DNA of 64,000 nucleotides from the NCBI GenBank assembly GCA_030144725.1, contig JASKMD010000012.1, forward strand, positions 3,355,555 to 3,419,554, written 5' to 3'. The notes beneath the pieces were generated by a model. The model was not told the DNA's origin and did not search any database. It saw only the letters and a list, made by a program, of their open reading frames with translations. Each line of letters starts with the position of its first letter. Position 1 is the stretch's first letter. Positions 12,327 to 23,666 of the stretch are shown here, piece by piece. The DNA comes from Haematococcus lacustris. Its lineage: Eukaryota; Chlorophyta; Chlorophyceae; Chlamydomonadales; Haematococcaceae. The translations under genes were made by a program, and so were the position numbers.

Positions 12327-12540
12327 CCCTGCCCTGCCCTGCCCTGCCCTGCCCTGCCCTGCCCTGCCCTGCCCTGCCCTGCCCTGCCCTGCCCTGCCCT
12401 GCCCTGCCCTGCCCTGCCCTGCCCTGCCCTGCCCTGCCCTGCCCTGCCCTGCCCTGCCCTGCCCTGCCCTGCCCTGCCCTGACCTGACCTGACCTGACCT
12501 GACCTGACCTGACCTGACCTGACCTGACCTGACCTGACCT
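12327..12540 (+). repeat. (CCCTG)n followed by (ACCTG)n array
   Basis: About 30 pentamers of CCCTG switch abruptly at about 12,480 to about 12 pentamers of ACCTG. The array lies roughly 420 bp upstream of the SGNH start codon. Confidence 0.95.
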
Positions 12541-12798
12541 GCTGTAAAAAGACCGGTAAGATGTTATCAGGGGTGCCGCCAACAGCGGGGGTGACCATGT
12601 GCCTTCGACCGTCGAGATCACGCGCACTTGATGGCGAGGCACAGCTGGGCTGGTGCTGCCAGCTTGCAGGCGCATCGGTGTGTGACCATCTGTGCGTGGA
12701 TAGCAAACGAAGAGTTTAGTACAGACAACAGTAACACGAGCATAACAAAAGGATTAGCCTATCATCACTGAATACTGCGGACTTAGCTGAAATGGCCG

Positions 12799-12817
12799 AC
12801 GGTCAACGGTTGACCGT
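12799..12817. promoter_or_regulatory. 19-bp perfect palindrome with inverted TTGACC cores
   Basis: ACGGTCAAC G GTTGACCGT lies about 145 bp upstream of the SGNH ATG. The half-sites contain GGTCAA/TTGACC, the W-box core (TTGACY) bound by WRKY factors in plants. The palindrome is directly visible; a promoter role is inference from its position. Confidence 0.35.
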
Positions 12818-12959
12818 TCATCGATGGGCCGGCGTATATGGTCAGGATCAATGACTTGGCAGCAGACTACTTAAACGAAGGCGGCCACCCAAGCCATCAA
12901 TATTGAAGCTTGCTTTCGCCGACAGCTATCACATTTCGTAGCAATTCATAGCACAGCTG

Positions 12960-13864
12960 ATGCCGCATCGCAAGCGACTGAGTGCAGCATGTGCAATGTG
13001 CTGCGCTTTAGCCTACCTCGCAGCATTGGCGACTCTCCATGCCCAAGGTGGCCAATTGCCCACAAACCACCTTGCAAAACAGGCCTTACTGCAGAGGGCA
13101 CAATGGCTAGCCACGCAAAACGATGGCTTGGCTTATCGAAGCATGCCCAGCAGCCACCGCAAACTGATGTTGCCAAACTCTGATCCGAACCACAGGCAAG
13201 TCCAAGTGTTCACAGATATGCATCCATAGCCAACTGCCCCCAACTCTGCTCCTATAACTAGAACCTACCCCTCCCTGCTCACTCAGCAGGTGGCCAGGCT
13301 TCCTTTTGCCTGAGACAGAGCGCTTACGGGGCGTAGATTACAGAGGGGACATGGGACGCCTGCGCAAGGCATTTGGGCGCTACAGGGCCAGTGGAAATCT
13401 GACTGTGGTGGTTGTCGGGGGCAGCATCTCTGCAGGTGCAGGGGCTGTTGACAGCCACAGGTGTGTCACTACCACTATCATCAGAACATGGCATTTGCCA
13501 GTATGTGGCAGTTGTACACACTGCCTGTGTTTCTGCACTCCGCTCATGGACCTGCACGGCACCATGTCAACCTTCCTAGCCAGCGTAAATGACGCTCTTG
13601 TGCAAGGGCTTGCATGGATCTATGAATGCATGCAAAGTGCATGGCGCCCAATGGCTGTGTGCGCTCACACAACGCATCATAAGCCCGTCGTGTCAGGGCA
13701 AAGGCAGCTGCATAACATTCACAACCACAGCTGCACCATCTTCGTCATTATCATGGTCATTGCATTCACCTGTCGGCTTTGCTGCAACACATATACTCAC
13801 GAACGCAATGTGTGACCCAGCTGTGTGCTGCGCTGCACGACTGGGAGCTTGCTGTGCACCCTGT

Positions 13865-13895
<31 letters not shown>

Positions 13896-16800
13896 ACATC
13901 CCCATCACATTGCATTTTTGCCTGCCATTGTTTCAGCAAAAACACATACAATGCTCATAGACTCCATACATCGTCATAGTCGCTGGATGCTGGCACACCA
14001 TGCCTCAAGGTCCTGTACACTCTGTGTCAGCTGGGGTTTGCCAGGACAACGTAGTGGCTTGTTTGAGGCATGGCCTGCACTTGCCTGCAGCTGGGTGGAG
14101 TACCTGGAGGACTGGATGCACCTGCACTTCAATGCCAGCCGTGACCTGACACGCAAGGACGACAAGCCTGGTGCAGGTCAGTGCAGGCACATCCCAGGCC
14201 CGGGACTCATTATGTCATGCCACTCTTAGCTCAGCCACCTTTTGACCAGCCGACCTTTTGATCCATCCTCACACACAATATGATGGAGTCCAACGCATCA
14301 AGAAGATCCTGGTCAAGCCCTAACTGTCACGCAGCAATTACAATGTTCAGGTACCGGTCATGCCAGCACAACCACCCTACTTAACATGGAACAAGGTGTT
14401 GCCTGTGGGTCACTGAGATACAACACAATTATAGTTCGTTGGTCACATGTTGATCAAATGTTCCCTACCAGACCACTGGTCTGAAGAAGTCGTTCCTTGC
14501 CCACTGGAGCTCATTCTTCTGAATGTACCTGAGCCTGCTACGTCCATCATCTGTTTAATACTAGGCAAGACGAGTGTTTACCAGGCATGGAGTACACTTA
14601 GCAACTGTTTTGCTTAAGTGGGCAGGTGCACCCCTGCCGCTGGGCACAATGGGTCTTGTGCATGGTACTGGCAGAACATTAACAACTGTCAATCTTCATA
14701 TGATGCAACCATCACTAGCAGGCCATGCTGTGCATCCATGATGGACTGCAGCTTTGAGCTGCCTGTGCCTTGCTGCTCCACCCCATCGGCAATGTTGCGC
14801 ACTGAAGTCGTCATGCTGCCTTTGCCCTGCTTGTCCTTGTCCTTTCAATGCCTCAGCCATAGGGTCCAGCGCTGCAGTGTCCCCATGACTGCTGGAGCCA
14901 ACACGCCAAACTATTGGTCGAACTCTAAGGGCTGTTAGGCAGTTTGGCTGAAGATATGCGCTGACGATGAGTTGTGATTCAGCTGAAGGGATCCTTGGCA
15001 CACTCTGCTGTGATGCGTCTTCCCCGACATGGCTCGCCCTTGTGCCTAGCACAGCAGCTGCCCATGCCAGCGAATCCCACAGGGGCAGTTGTCAGCAGTT
15101 GAGATGACTGGTGACCCACACACTGCTTCTCACAACCACCACGACAACAGTCTGGCTGCGTCTTGCCTGAGCCTTGCTGGTCTTCTTCCCTGATAACGCG
15201 CCAGCTTGATGGACTGCTTGCCCCATGGATGCAGTCCATGTGCTCAACAGTGCAGTGCCTGGCACCTTCTCCTCGTACATGAGCGTGTGCTACAATGTTC
15301 ATGTGCCCCAGGTGCGGTCAGCCACTCAGCTAGACAAACTCATGCAGAGACAGGTGTCTTTGACATTGGAAGCTGTAAGCTAGTGACGAGCCACCTGGTG
15401 CCCTGCAGAGGGGGTGTGCTGCCAGCCATGCGTTCCATTGCATGCATGCAGACTGCAGACATTATCGTGGTGGAGTATGCCCTGAACGACGAGCAAACGC
15501 TGAGCAATGTTCTGTTCGACAACAGTGTGCGTCGTCCCTTTGAACGGCTGCTGCGCCACCTACTTAGTTATCCCAACCAACCAGCCGTCATCCTGCTGAA
15601 TGCGTGAGTCAAGCCCTGCAGCCAACACTAGCCCTGGCGTAGACCTGTGTGTAGCCTTGACCACCCCGTGGCGCTGCTAGCTAAAGTTTGCATGGTTGGC
15701 ATGCAAGCTGGCACAGCTCTGGCAGGGCCTGGAGCACGCTACTGTGCTGGCTGCTGCTGGGATTGGGGAAGCTGGTCTTGCAGCTGCTTGGGCACACGCC
15801 TGGACAATCCCTGCCATCAGCTAGGCAGCATGGGCAGCCCATGCTTCAAGCACCGCCCCAAACACTGCTACACGACCTACCCAATGTGCTGCATGTCCAG
15901 TGCGGCATTACAGTCGCAGCGTTCACACCACCATCACCATGGACCAGCCACCAACTAATGTTCCACACGTGTAGGGCAGGAAGGGTGGCAGGTGGAGCTC
16001 CTGGCACTCCTGGGCTCATGCTCGCCCTGGCTTGCTGTACAGTTGCTGGTGCCTTCTCCTGCCTGCTGTGCCCTGCCCCACAACACAGTGGCTGCCAGCT
16101 GTGGCAACACAGGGCAGGAGGTGCCTTGGCTAAGAACAAGTTGACGTTTCCCTTTATGCTGATGGCGCTGAAGTCTGCAGCGTTGTCAAGTATGGCAACC
16201 GTCACTTGATGATGGCGAGAGTGATGCCAGGGCAGCGGGTGCAATGACACATGGCTGGGCCTCAGCATGCATGTCCTTAACCCTGCCATGTGCCTGCTCT
16301 GCAGATACAGCTGGTTTCAGATGGAAGACAGCAAACCAGATGGGCTGTACTACACAGGCAGCGATGGCGAGTTCCATGAGCTGGCTACCTATTACCAGGT
16401 CAACTACCCCATTCAACATGGAACAAGGTGTTGTCTGTGGGTAATCTCACTCAGCTAGAACTCAATTGTGAATTCATCAGCCGCACCCTTCATGACTACA
16501 ACCCCCCACCCAAGCCCGGAGTGCGGCTAACCATTTGCCGTCCGAGGGAAGCTGGGGGGAAAGTGAGGTTGACATGAAAAGTACAATCTTCAGCAGCATA
16601 GAGTAAGCCCAGCTCAGCCCAGCCCAGTTTGCTAAACATCACCAGGTCAGTTAATAAGCAAGCTTGGCGTTGTCTCTTGGCATTGCATGCAACCCACGAC
16701 TCAACTTCTCACTCCATGCTCAGCAGCCATACCGGGCTAGCGGCTCAGCAGTGCCGACCAACAGCAACTCACTCAAGCATCCCATCTACCTGTACAGTGG

Positions 16801-19800
16801 GGCTTGTCTGCCCAGCAACGGTTGCTTGCTTGCTTGGCTTGCAATGTTGCTTGCTTTGCCATCAATGGTTGCAATGGTGGAGTAAGCACGGAGTCATCAC
16901 CTGGCAAGTGCAAAGAGCATACAGGTGCCATGCAGTGTTGATGCATGCAGCAATCCTTGCATGTGTGCTCTGATGCTGCTGCAGCTGCCTACTCTGAGTG
17001 TAAAGGCGGCTTGCTGGCGGCTGATGGCAGCAGGTGAGGCGTGTGTGATAAGGCATCATTAGAGCGGCAGCACTTCAAGGCTGTCACAGCCAACGCGACC
17101 CTCAGGCCGTGAGACCTGACAGTGGCAATGACTGCCTAAAGCTGATGACCTATAGCTGATAACCTATGCCTATAGCTGATGACCACAGTGCAGCAGTGTG
17201 TGCTGTAGCAACCAGTGGCCATGGCTGTTGTTACCCTAGGCCTCATCTGATCTGTGGGGTGTCCTGTGTCACCTGCGCCATGGCTGGCCAAGGTGCCAGT
17301 TCTAGTCGCCAGGTGCTTGTGCTTTCTGCCGGCCTTTGAGGAAACAAACTGGGCCAGAGTGTTTTACATGGTACCTCCAAGTTTTGTCGACTTCTGTCAG
17401 CTTTGTCAAGTTCTGTCACGTAAATGCCATCAGCGTCAAAGTGCGTTGTGGAGTGGCTGTGCACCATGGCTGCACCATTGCTGTGCTGCAGGGGTGCGTG
17501 GCTTCAACGTGTCACGCACACGCGCAAGAGATGACGGTGGGAGGGAGGACCCAGCCCTTGACCAGCAGCTGCGCGGTGATGTGTTCTACTTTGATGTGGT
17601 GCACCCAGGTGGGCCCACGCGTGGCTACCCAGGCTGGCCCCACCCTGGGCTATGTCTTGGTGCAGCCTGCAACCAATCAGGCTGGGGTGCCCTCCTGAGC
17701 AGCACCAGGTGCCTGCTATTTGGCATGCCACCGTCATCATCATCGTCATCATCAGCAGCAGCAACAACAAGATCAGCATCACATGCGAATTGTCGATGAT
17801 GTGGTCTAGCTGAATACTGCCCGCATTGCTGCAGCCCATCAGACTACGGACCCACCAGTTGAGGCTCGCTTGATGAGGGCACGTCAAGCATGTAGGGCGG
17901 TAGGGCGGGTGTAACTGGATGAGCTTGTGCTCTGCAGGCATCATGCCTGCGATGCCATCCAGCAAACCACCAGCCCCGTCATCTGCTGTCCCACCCCCCC
18001 TGCAAACATGGTGGCGCCTGCGTTGCTGTGCAGACGGCAATACTGGGCACCGTGCCATGGCCGACCTGGTGATCCAGCTCTTCGCCGATGCCACCAAAGT
18101 GAGGGCAAATGCTGCCATGGTCCCTGCACAGTCTCTGAAGGCCTCCTTGCTATTGCTGTGGCTGATGCAAGGCGGCAGGGCGCAGCAAAGGTAGCACGCT
18201 GGGCTTACAGGTCATGCACACACATATAGCCTACAAGCTGCTGCATGGGACGTCTGGGAGGGTGCTGTCTGGGATAGCATGGTTGATGCTGCCTAATGCG
18301 GAGGCTGGGTGGGAAGGGTGTCTAACCCCCTTGTCACCCTCCTCCCTTGATGCCCGTCCCTAGGCTCTTCCTTTTCTTCATTCATGCATGATGCACAGTG
18401 TGTGTGCCAAGCCGACTGCGCAGGGTCCGTCACGCCGGCGCCCTGCACATGCGGCGCACAACGCGCTGCCGCCCCCCATGATCCCTGGCAACTGGGAGAG
18501 CCGGTCCGACAAATGCTTCATTGGTGAGTCCAGGGGCGAGTAGGATGCAGCGTGCCTGGCAGATCTTCATAAGGTTTCATCCTTTTGCTGAGAGGGCAAG
18601 GGTGTAGGCATGGGTGCTCACTATGCAGCACATGGGTGTGGCTATTGAATCACGCACAGCACCTTGGACACTCACTAGAGGTGGTGCTTTGGCATGGGCG
18701 CCTACCACCTATTGCCTGACCTATGTGACAGGGCTATGGCCTGAAGTTGGCATGATGTGCATGGGGTGATAGGGGGTAGAGTGGCTGCACCAGGTACACA
18801 TGGGGACTGCGCAGCCAAAGGTGTGGGGGCGCTGGTGTAACCCTGGGTGGGGTGGCCAACCAGGCAGCTGAGGAGGATGCATAGAATGAACAATGAAGCA
18901 GTTAAGCGAAGCTGTGAGTTTATTTGTACCCTTTGCTTAGTCTTCTTGCGGCCCTGCAGTGCAGCACCCCAGGGGCTTTGGTCGCATGCAGCTCAGCATG
19001 TTGGGCACAGACAGAGCTTGACCGAGGCTGAGGCACAAGACTGGAACACAAGGCAAGAAAAAGGCATGCGGGATAGGCGCTACTCAGCTTTCCACTGCTC
19101 CCACCGCTGTTGCCGGTACTTTCAAGCTGGCGAGCAAGGGACCTGCGTTGGCATCAACAACCTCGAGGCTCACACAGCGCGGAGAACACGCATTGGAGCA
19201 GAGCACACCGCAACAAAACTTGGTGTCGAGGGCGTTTTGCCGGGCGCTGTTCTTGCTTGGCGGTGCTCTTCCCTGGTTTTTCAGGGCTCGGCCAGTGGTC
19301 CACTACGGTGGTCTATTATGGTTCTTTGTTGCAAACATAGGCAGCAGCCACACAGTGTGTTGCCTGCCTGGACCTGTGTTCTGGTGCCATGTTGCAGGAG
19401 GGGCGCTACAGGAGATTGCAGTCCCTGATGCCTCACCCAGCCCAGGTGTGTGCCATGTCCCGTCTATTTTACCGATCCAAGTCCAAGCCATTGTGAATGA
19501 GCACCCCCCCCCTTGTCCCTCACTAGGTCCTCCATTTGAGCCGAACCAGTAGTGGCCACTAGCAGCCACTAGCGGGAATGTACTAGTGGGCAATAGTGGC
19601 CTGACTCAAACGGTGTTATTGGGCTGTGTGGAGTAACCCAGTGCACATGGCACATGAGCGCCTACCACCTACATTATTGCCTGACCCCTGAGGGCTATTG
19701 TGTAGAGTTGGCATGACAAAACATGCGCTAATGTAAGCTAATGACAGCTTAAATGGGGGGGCACACACACTACTGTGCCACAGCAGGCTGCTGCTCCTGG

Positions 19801-21753
19801 GCCTTGGGTGGCTTGTCTCGCAGCCGCTTGTACCCCAGGCCTGGGTACTCCTTGCCCTTGGCTGGCAGAGCTCCCTGCTCTGGCCAGTAGCACAGCTCCA
19901 GTGGACGCCACCTGCTCTCCCCAATGCGCTGCATGTTCAATGCCGCATTGCAGTTCCTGTCCAGCCACCTGCCTGGCTGTGGTGGTGGCTTGGCTTTGAC
20001 AGCCTTGCCCTTGCATGTGCCCTTGGTGGGCTGGGTGGGCTCAGCTGCCTGCTCAGCCTTGGTGCGCTTGCTGCGCTTGGCTGGTGGGGGAGTGCTGGGC
20101 CCAGGCTCTGAGACTGCAGGCTGTGTGGCTTCCTGGCTGCTGCATGGGGGCTGTGGGTGCTTGCGTGGGGCCACTACCGGGCACCACATCAGGCCCCGCA
20201 CTGGCTGGTCACGCCGCTGGCTCCATGCTGGGCGCACCAGGCGGGCTTCCACCTGCCCTGCTGGGGGCTTCCAGTCTGCAGGCCTGGTGGCACTGAGTTT
20301 GTTCAGCTCCTCCTCACATGGCTGCTTGCCATTCACTGCTGAGCTGACCCGGGTGGTGCGGTGCTCCCGAGACATTCATGGAGTGATCATCATCCCACCA
20401 TGGTCCAAGGTCCTATTTTACCGTTTATTTTACCGTCTATTTTACTGACCCTTTTCATATTGTGAATGAGCAGCCCTGAGGGTCTTGCTCTGGGGAAGGC
20501 CTGGGCAGCCCAAGGATGCTCACTGCAGGCTAGCGGTGGTCATTAGCTGTAAACTGAACCTAGCCATAGTCTGCATTGGGTGGCAATGATGCGTGACAAA
20601 TTCTGGCCTATGCATGACGTCTTACCTGCGTGTGAGCGCTGCCACTGTGGCCAATGCAAGCCTTGCCACAGCTCACACTGGATTGGCTAGCTCAACAGAA
20701 TGTCGCAGTTTATTTGTGAGGGTTTCTTGCCTCTCGTGACAGCTTGTCCTCTGCGTCCTTGAGCAAGCCCCACAAACAGCAGGGCGATGGAGCCCTGCTT
20801 GTGACCAGCCCTATGGAGCCCATGTGGTGACATGCATGGGTATTTTTCTGGCTATATGTGGCCCAGCAAGGCTGCCAGCCAGTGCTGCTTGTCACATTGG
20901 CATGGAGCAAACACTCATGGGGCCATCTCCATGCAACACCTCCATGCCAAGCACTCAACGGTGTGGCTGCTTGCCTGTTTCTCCTTTTCCTTTCTCTGCC
21001 GCAGCCTCTTTCAACTGGATGAACGACCAGGCCCCAGACAAGCGTGCCAAATGGGGCTTCATAGCCTCTCAGCCTGGGGCCCAGATCAGGCTCAAGCTGG
21101 ACACCACGACATCTGCAAAGTCCCTCCTGGAGGGTGCACAGGACCAGGTGAGGCCCTGTGCCAGCCCGCCCCACCACCCATCCACACTCCCACCTGGCTG
21201 GGGCTGCACCACCCCATTGACAAGCATGCTGCAACAAGCTGGCGTTTGCACACATCCCACAGAGAATGCCAGCACATGCCATGTGGAGCTTGCAACTGTC
21301 ACCTGGTATGCATGTAATGCCAAGTGATGTCGAGTCATGGAGGTGGTGGCACTGGCACCTGGTGTGCAGGACTTGGTGACGATTGAGGTGGCGCACCTGC
21401 GCAGCTATGCGGGCATGGGCATGGCCTCCGTGGAGTGCCTGTCTGGCTGCACCTGCTCCCCCACCATCCTGGACGGCCACCATCAGGCCCGAGTGTCGCT
21501 GGTGGCCCTGCACGAGGTGGTGGCCACGCAGGCTGCCCAGTGTGTGCTGCAAGTCACGGTGCTGGCGGGCACTAAAGACCCAACAGGAGGGCACAAGGTG
21601 AAGCTGACTGGTGTGATGGTCAGTGATGAGGGGGGCGTAGACTCGCGCAAGGCCAAGGGCCTAGGTGTGTTTGGAGCCCTGGACTATGACACAAGCGGCT
21701 TGGGTCCAAAGAATACCTTTGAGCTCAGGCAGACCATCCATGCAACCTTGTGA
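12960..21753 (+). CDS. Secreted SGNH/GDSL-type hydrolase-like protein, 12 exons, 557 aa
   Basis: Exons: 12960-13195, 13290-13460, 14091-14176, 15235-15311, 15452-15603, 16305-16398, 16985-17033, 17492-17608, 18034-18098, 18424-18523, 21005-21147, 21370-21753. They total 1,674 nt, an exact open frame. Residues 1-28 form a signal peptide (basic PHRKR, then a hydrophobic Ala/Leu core). The block-I nucleophile is Ser124 in VVVVGGSISAG. VVEYALNDE fits the central block, and DVVHP followed by GHRAMADLVIQ supplies the Asp323/His326 pair of an SGNH fold. The C-terminal 180 residues (NWMNDQAPDKRAKWGF to HKVKLTGVMVSDE) form the beta-rich tail seen in algal proteins of this type. Probably acts on an acylated or glycan substrate outside the cell; substrate unknown. 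Intron 1 uses a GC donor (GCAAGT). Exon 10 could instead start at 18,412, also in frame. Intron 10 holds a TnpB-like element in antisense, and exons 8-12 are duplicated at 33,017-37,610. Confidence 0.85.
19110..19493 (+). pseudogene. Decayed ORF convergent with the TnpB-like ORF
   Basis: One frame runs from about 19,110 through GLGQWSTTVVYYGSLLQT, a TAG at 19,338-19,340, then MLQEGRYRRLQSLMPHPAQV and ends at FYRSKSKPL. The composition is protein-like across the single stop, and the same stop is present in the unit 2 copy (35,059-35,442), so it predates the duplication. It resembles repetitive algal ORFs I remember, but I cannot name the family. It points toward the TnpB-like ORF at 19,770-20,375 within SGNH intron 10 and may belong to the same element. 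Confidence 0.4.
19770..20375 (-). CDS. TnpB/Fanzor-like C-terminal ORF inside SGNH intron 10
   Basis: A 201-aa ORF, antisense to the host gene. REHRTTRVSSAVNG near the N-terminus corresponds to the DE-hRTS segment that opens the TnpB zinc ribbon. GRWLDRNCNAALNMQRIGES (about residues 135-155) corresponds to the RuvC-III block DRDxNAAxN. In this copy the second Asp is Asn (DRN), and the CxxC pairs of the zinc ribbon are mostly lost. Between them lies a Pro/Lys/Thr linker (PAKRSKRTKAEQAAEPTQPT). An in-frame stop immediately precedes the ATG, so the RuvC-I and RuvC-II regions are missing and the copy is 5'-truncated. It is probably inactive as a nuclease. The same ORF occurs in unit 2. Family assignment is inference from motif order; a host-derived gene is less likely given its repetitive nature. 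Confidence 0.5.
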   Translation of the reverse strand: MSREHRTTRVSSAVNGKQPCEEELNKLSATRPADWKPPAGQVEARLVRPAWSQRRDQPVRGLMWCPVVAPRKHPQPPCSSQEATQPAVSEPGPSTPPPAKRSKRTKAEQAAEPTQPTKGTCKGKAVKAKPPPQPGRWLDRNCNAALNMQRIGESRWRPLELCYWPEQGALPAKGKEYPGLGYKRLRDKPPKAQEQQPAVAQ

Positions 21754-22779
21754 TATTGCCCTCGTGACTCATGCCATACAATCGATGGATGGAGCCGACT
21801 CGAGCATGCCTCAAACATGCTTCGAAGATGCCTCGAAGTCACACAAATCGATACCCCCATCGAATCGACGCCCCCATCGACGCAATGGGCCGATATCACT
21901 CAGCGTCGATCCCCCTAATTGGTCCGTATCAAGGCGGGATCGGCGGGGGGGAAAATGTCCGACGCCGTAGTCATAAGGATAGGTGGCTTACACCGCTTAA
22001 GCCGTCAGCCGTTAGGCTGCTTGGCCGACGTGCTGGTCATGGTAGTCAAAAAATGAAGATCAACTAAGACGTCGGCTGGGGTTGTCGATGGAGGCAATCC
22101 TGATGACCTAAGCAGCGGCCCAGGCCGTCGGACACTTTCCCCCCCGCCGATCCCGCCTCGAATGTTGACCGACTAGGGGAACCGACGCTTGCTATTATCG
22201 ATCCAAAATGGCTGGTGTGGCAATTCTTTGCTCTCTTCGCGCTTCCTTTGCGAAACCTTCATGCAACCTGAAAGTTTGTAACCTTGGGGCATACCGTGTT
22301 ACATAGATGGCCTGTTGGGTTCGCACCACCCCTAGTGTGTTCGTTGCCTCACTGGCCTGTGGTGTACACCGCACGGGGTTAATAACGACCCGACATGCTG
22401 TTTGCCGGTCTCGCCCGTCTCAGCCCATCGGTCAGCTGCTTTCAGCCAACTTCGACCGCAATCGACCCTATTTCGATGACCCCATCGATTTTGCGACATC
22501 GACAGGTTTCGATGACCTGGGGGAAAATGTCCGACGAGAGACACCTCGTGTCTTCTGGAGCATCTCACTCTCAGGTGTCCTCATGACTTCATAGAAACTG
22601 TCATTGCCAACTTCTGGACCCTTCCGCCCTCATGCCACTCCCAAATAATGCAATAGTTGTGAGAGCAACACAAGCTGCGAGCTCTTTATTGTCAAGGCTA
22701 CTGCCCACTTCAGCCCCGCCCATCGGTTGTGTGCCTCCATTACAAGCTCAAGCTCCTACAGCTCATGCTCACACATATC

Positions 22780-23666
22780 TAGGGAGCGTCCGGACCCGTG
22801 TAACGTTACATGTTACATTGTTATGTTATGTTACATGTTACATCCCGTATACGTACACGTGCCGGTCATGTTACATAGCCTTCTTAGCTGCTCGGCTTGG
22901 TTACAGTGAGCTTGTACACCCCGCCGCACTGGTCGCAACTGCTCCCGCACCAGAAAATATTTTTTGGGTCGCGGGCCGCGGGCTGCAGCTCGGCAAGCCG
23001 CAGTCGCAGTTCTAGCAGCTGCTGATGGCTACTGACAATGCTTCCAAGCAACAGGTCTACAACAGTGTCACATTGTCAGCAGATGTTGTACTTCAGCAAG
23101 TTCGCAAATCGCAAGTTCGCTCTTTCGTTACAACAGCGACGGCATTGTGGTGTGCCAGTGCAAAAGGTGCCCACCAAACAACCGGGCTAAGCTCGGCGTC
23201 GCTAACATGAGCCAGTTGGCTGCCAGGCACAAATGCAAGTTTTGGCCCACTGCCGCGAGAGGACCGGGGTGAAGCAATGCCTGAAGGCATTCAGCGGGCT
23301 GTCAGGCGCAGGATCGGACTCTTTCTCGTCACGCAGCAACTTCTGACTTCTACTTCTACTTCTACTTCTACTCCTACTTCTACTTCTACTTCTACTTCTA
23401 CTTCTACTTCTACTTCTGACTTCTACACGCAACAACTTCTGGCTTTTACACAACCTTATCATGCATGTCCCGGTGCCTGGACGTGTGCGATTGGCGTAGC
23501 ACCGTGCGGCATGCGATGAACGCTTAGTCTGCTATACGCCCATAATGCCAGGAACCCCGTAATCGTTAGCATGTAACAACCCGTGTAACATCCCGTGTAA
23601 CACCCGTATAACCCGGAAATGTAACAGTTACATGTACGTACATGTACGTACATGAGACGCTCCCTA
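22780..23666. mobile_element. Non-autonomous hAT-type transposon, 887 bp
   Basis: 11-bp terminal inverted repeats TAGGGAGCGTC/GACGCTCCCTA are flanked by 8-bp direct repeats CACATATC (22,772-22,779 and 23,667-23,674). The empty site, with one CACATATC, is present in spacer copies 2 (about 29,277) and 3 (about 40,400), proving insertion. An 8-bp TSD with a TAGGG-type end is diagnostic of hAT. Subterminal regions are crowded with TGTTACA/TGTAACA motifs, as expected of transposase-binding repeats. The interior holds a (CTTCTA)n tract at about 23,340-23,417 and a short Cys/His cluster (CQCKRC ... HKC, 23,153-23,236) that may be a remnant of a BED-type finger. No full transposase. Confidence 0.9.
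23340..23417 (+). repeat. (CTTCTA)n microsatellite inside the hAT element
   Basis: Hexamers ACTTCT with one CTCCTA variant unit, wholly inside the 887-bp hAT element. Confidence 0.9.

Noticed and set aside
17941..18033. Coding extension upstream of SGNH exon 9 (frame with PAMPSSKPPAPSSAV)
   Set aside because: The acceptor at 18,033 gives a perfect DVVHP-DGNTGHRAMADL join and exact phase; the extension would split the catalytic region.
17504..18118. 204-aa minus-strand ORF (and its copy at 33,026-33,712)
   Set aside because: Antisense of SGNH exons 8-9; repeated only because the locus is duplicated.
20710..21594. 294-aa minus-strand ORF
   Set aside because: Antisense shadow of SGNH exons 11-12 and their intron.
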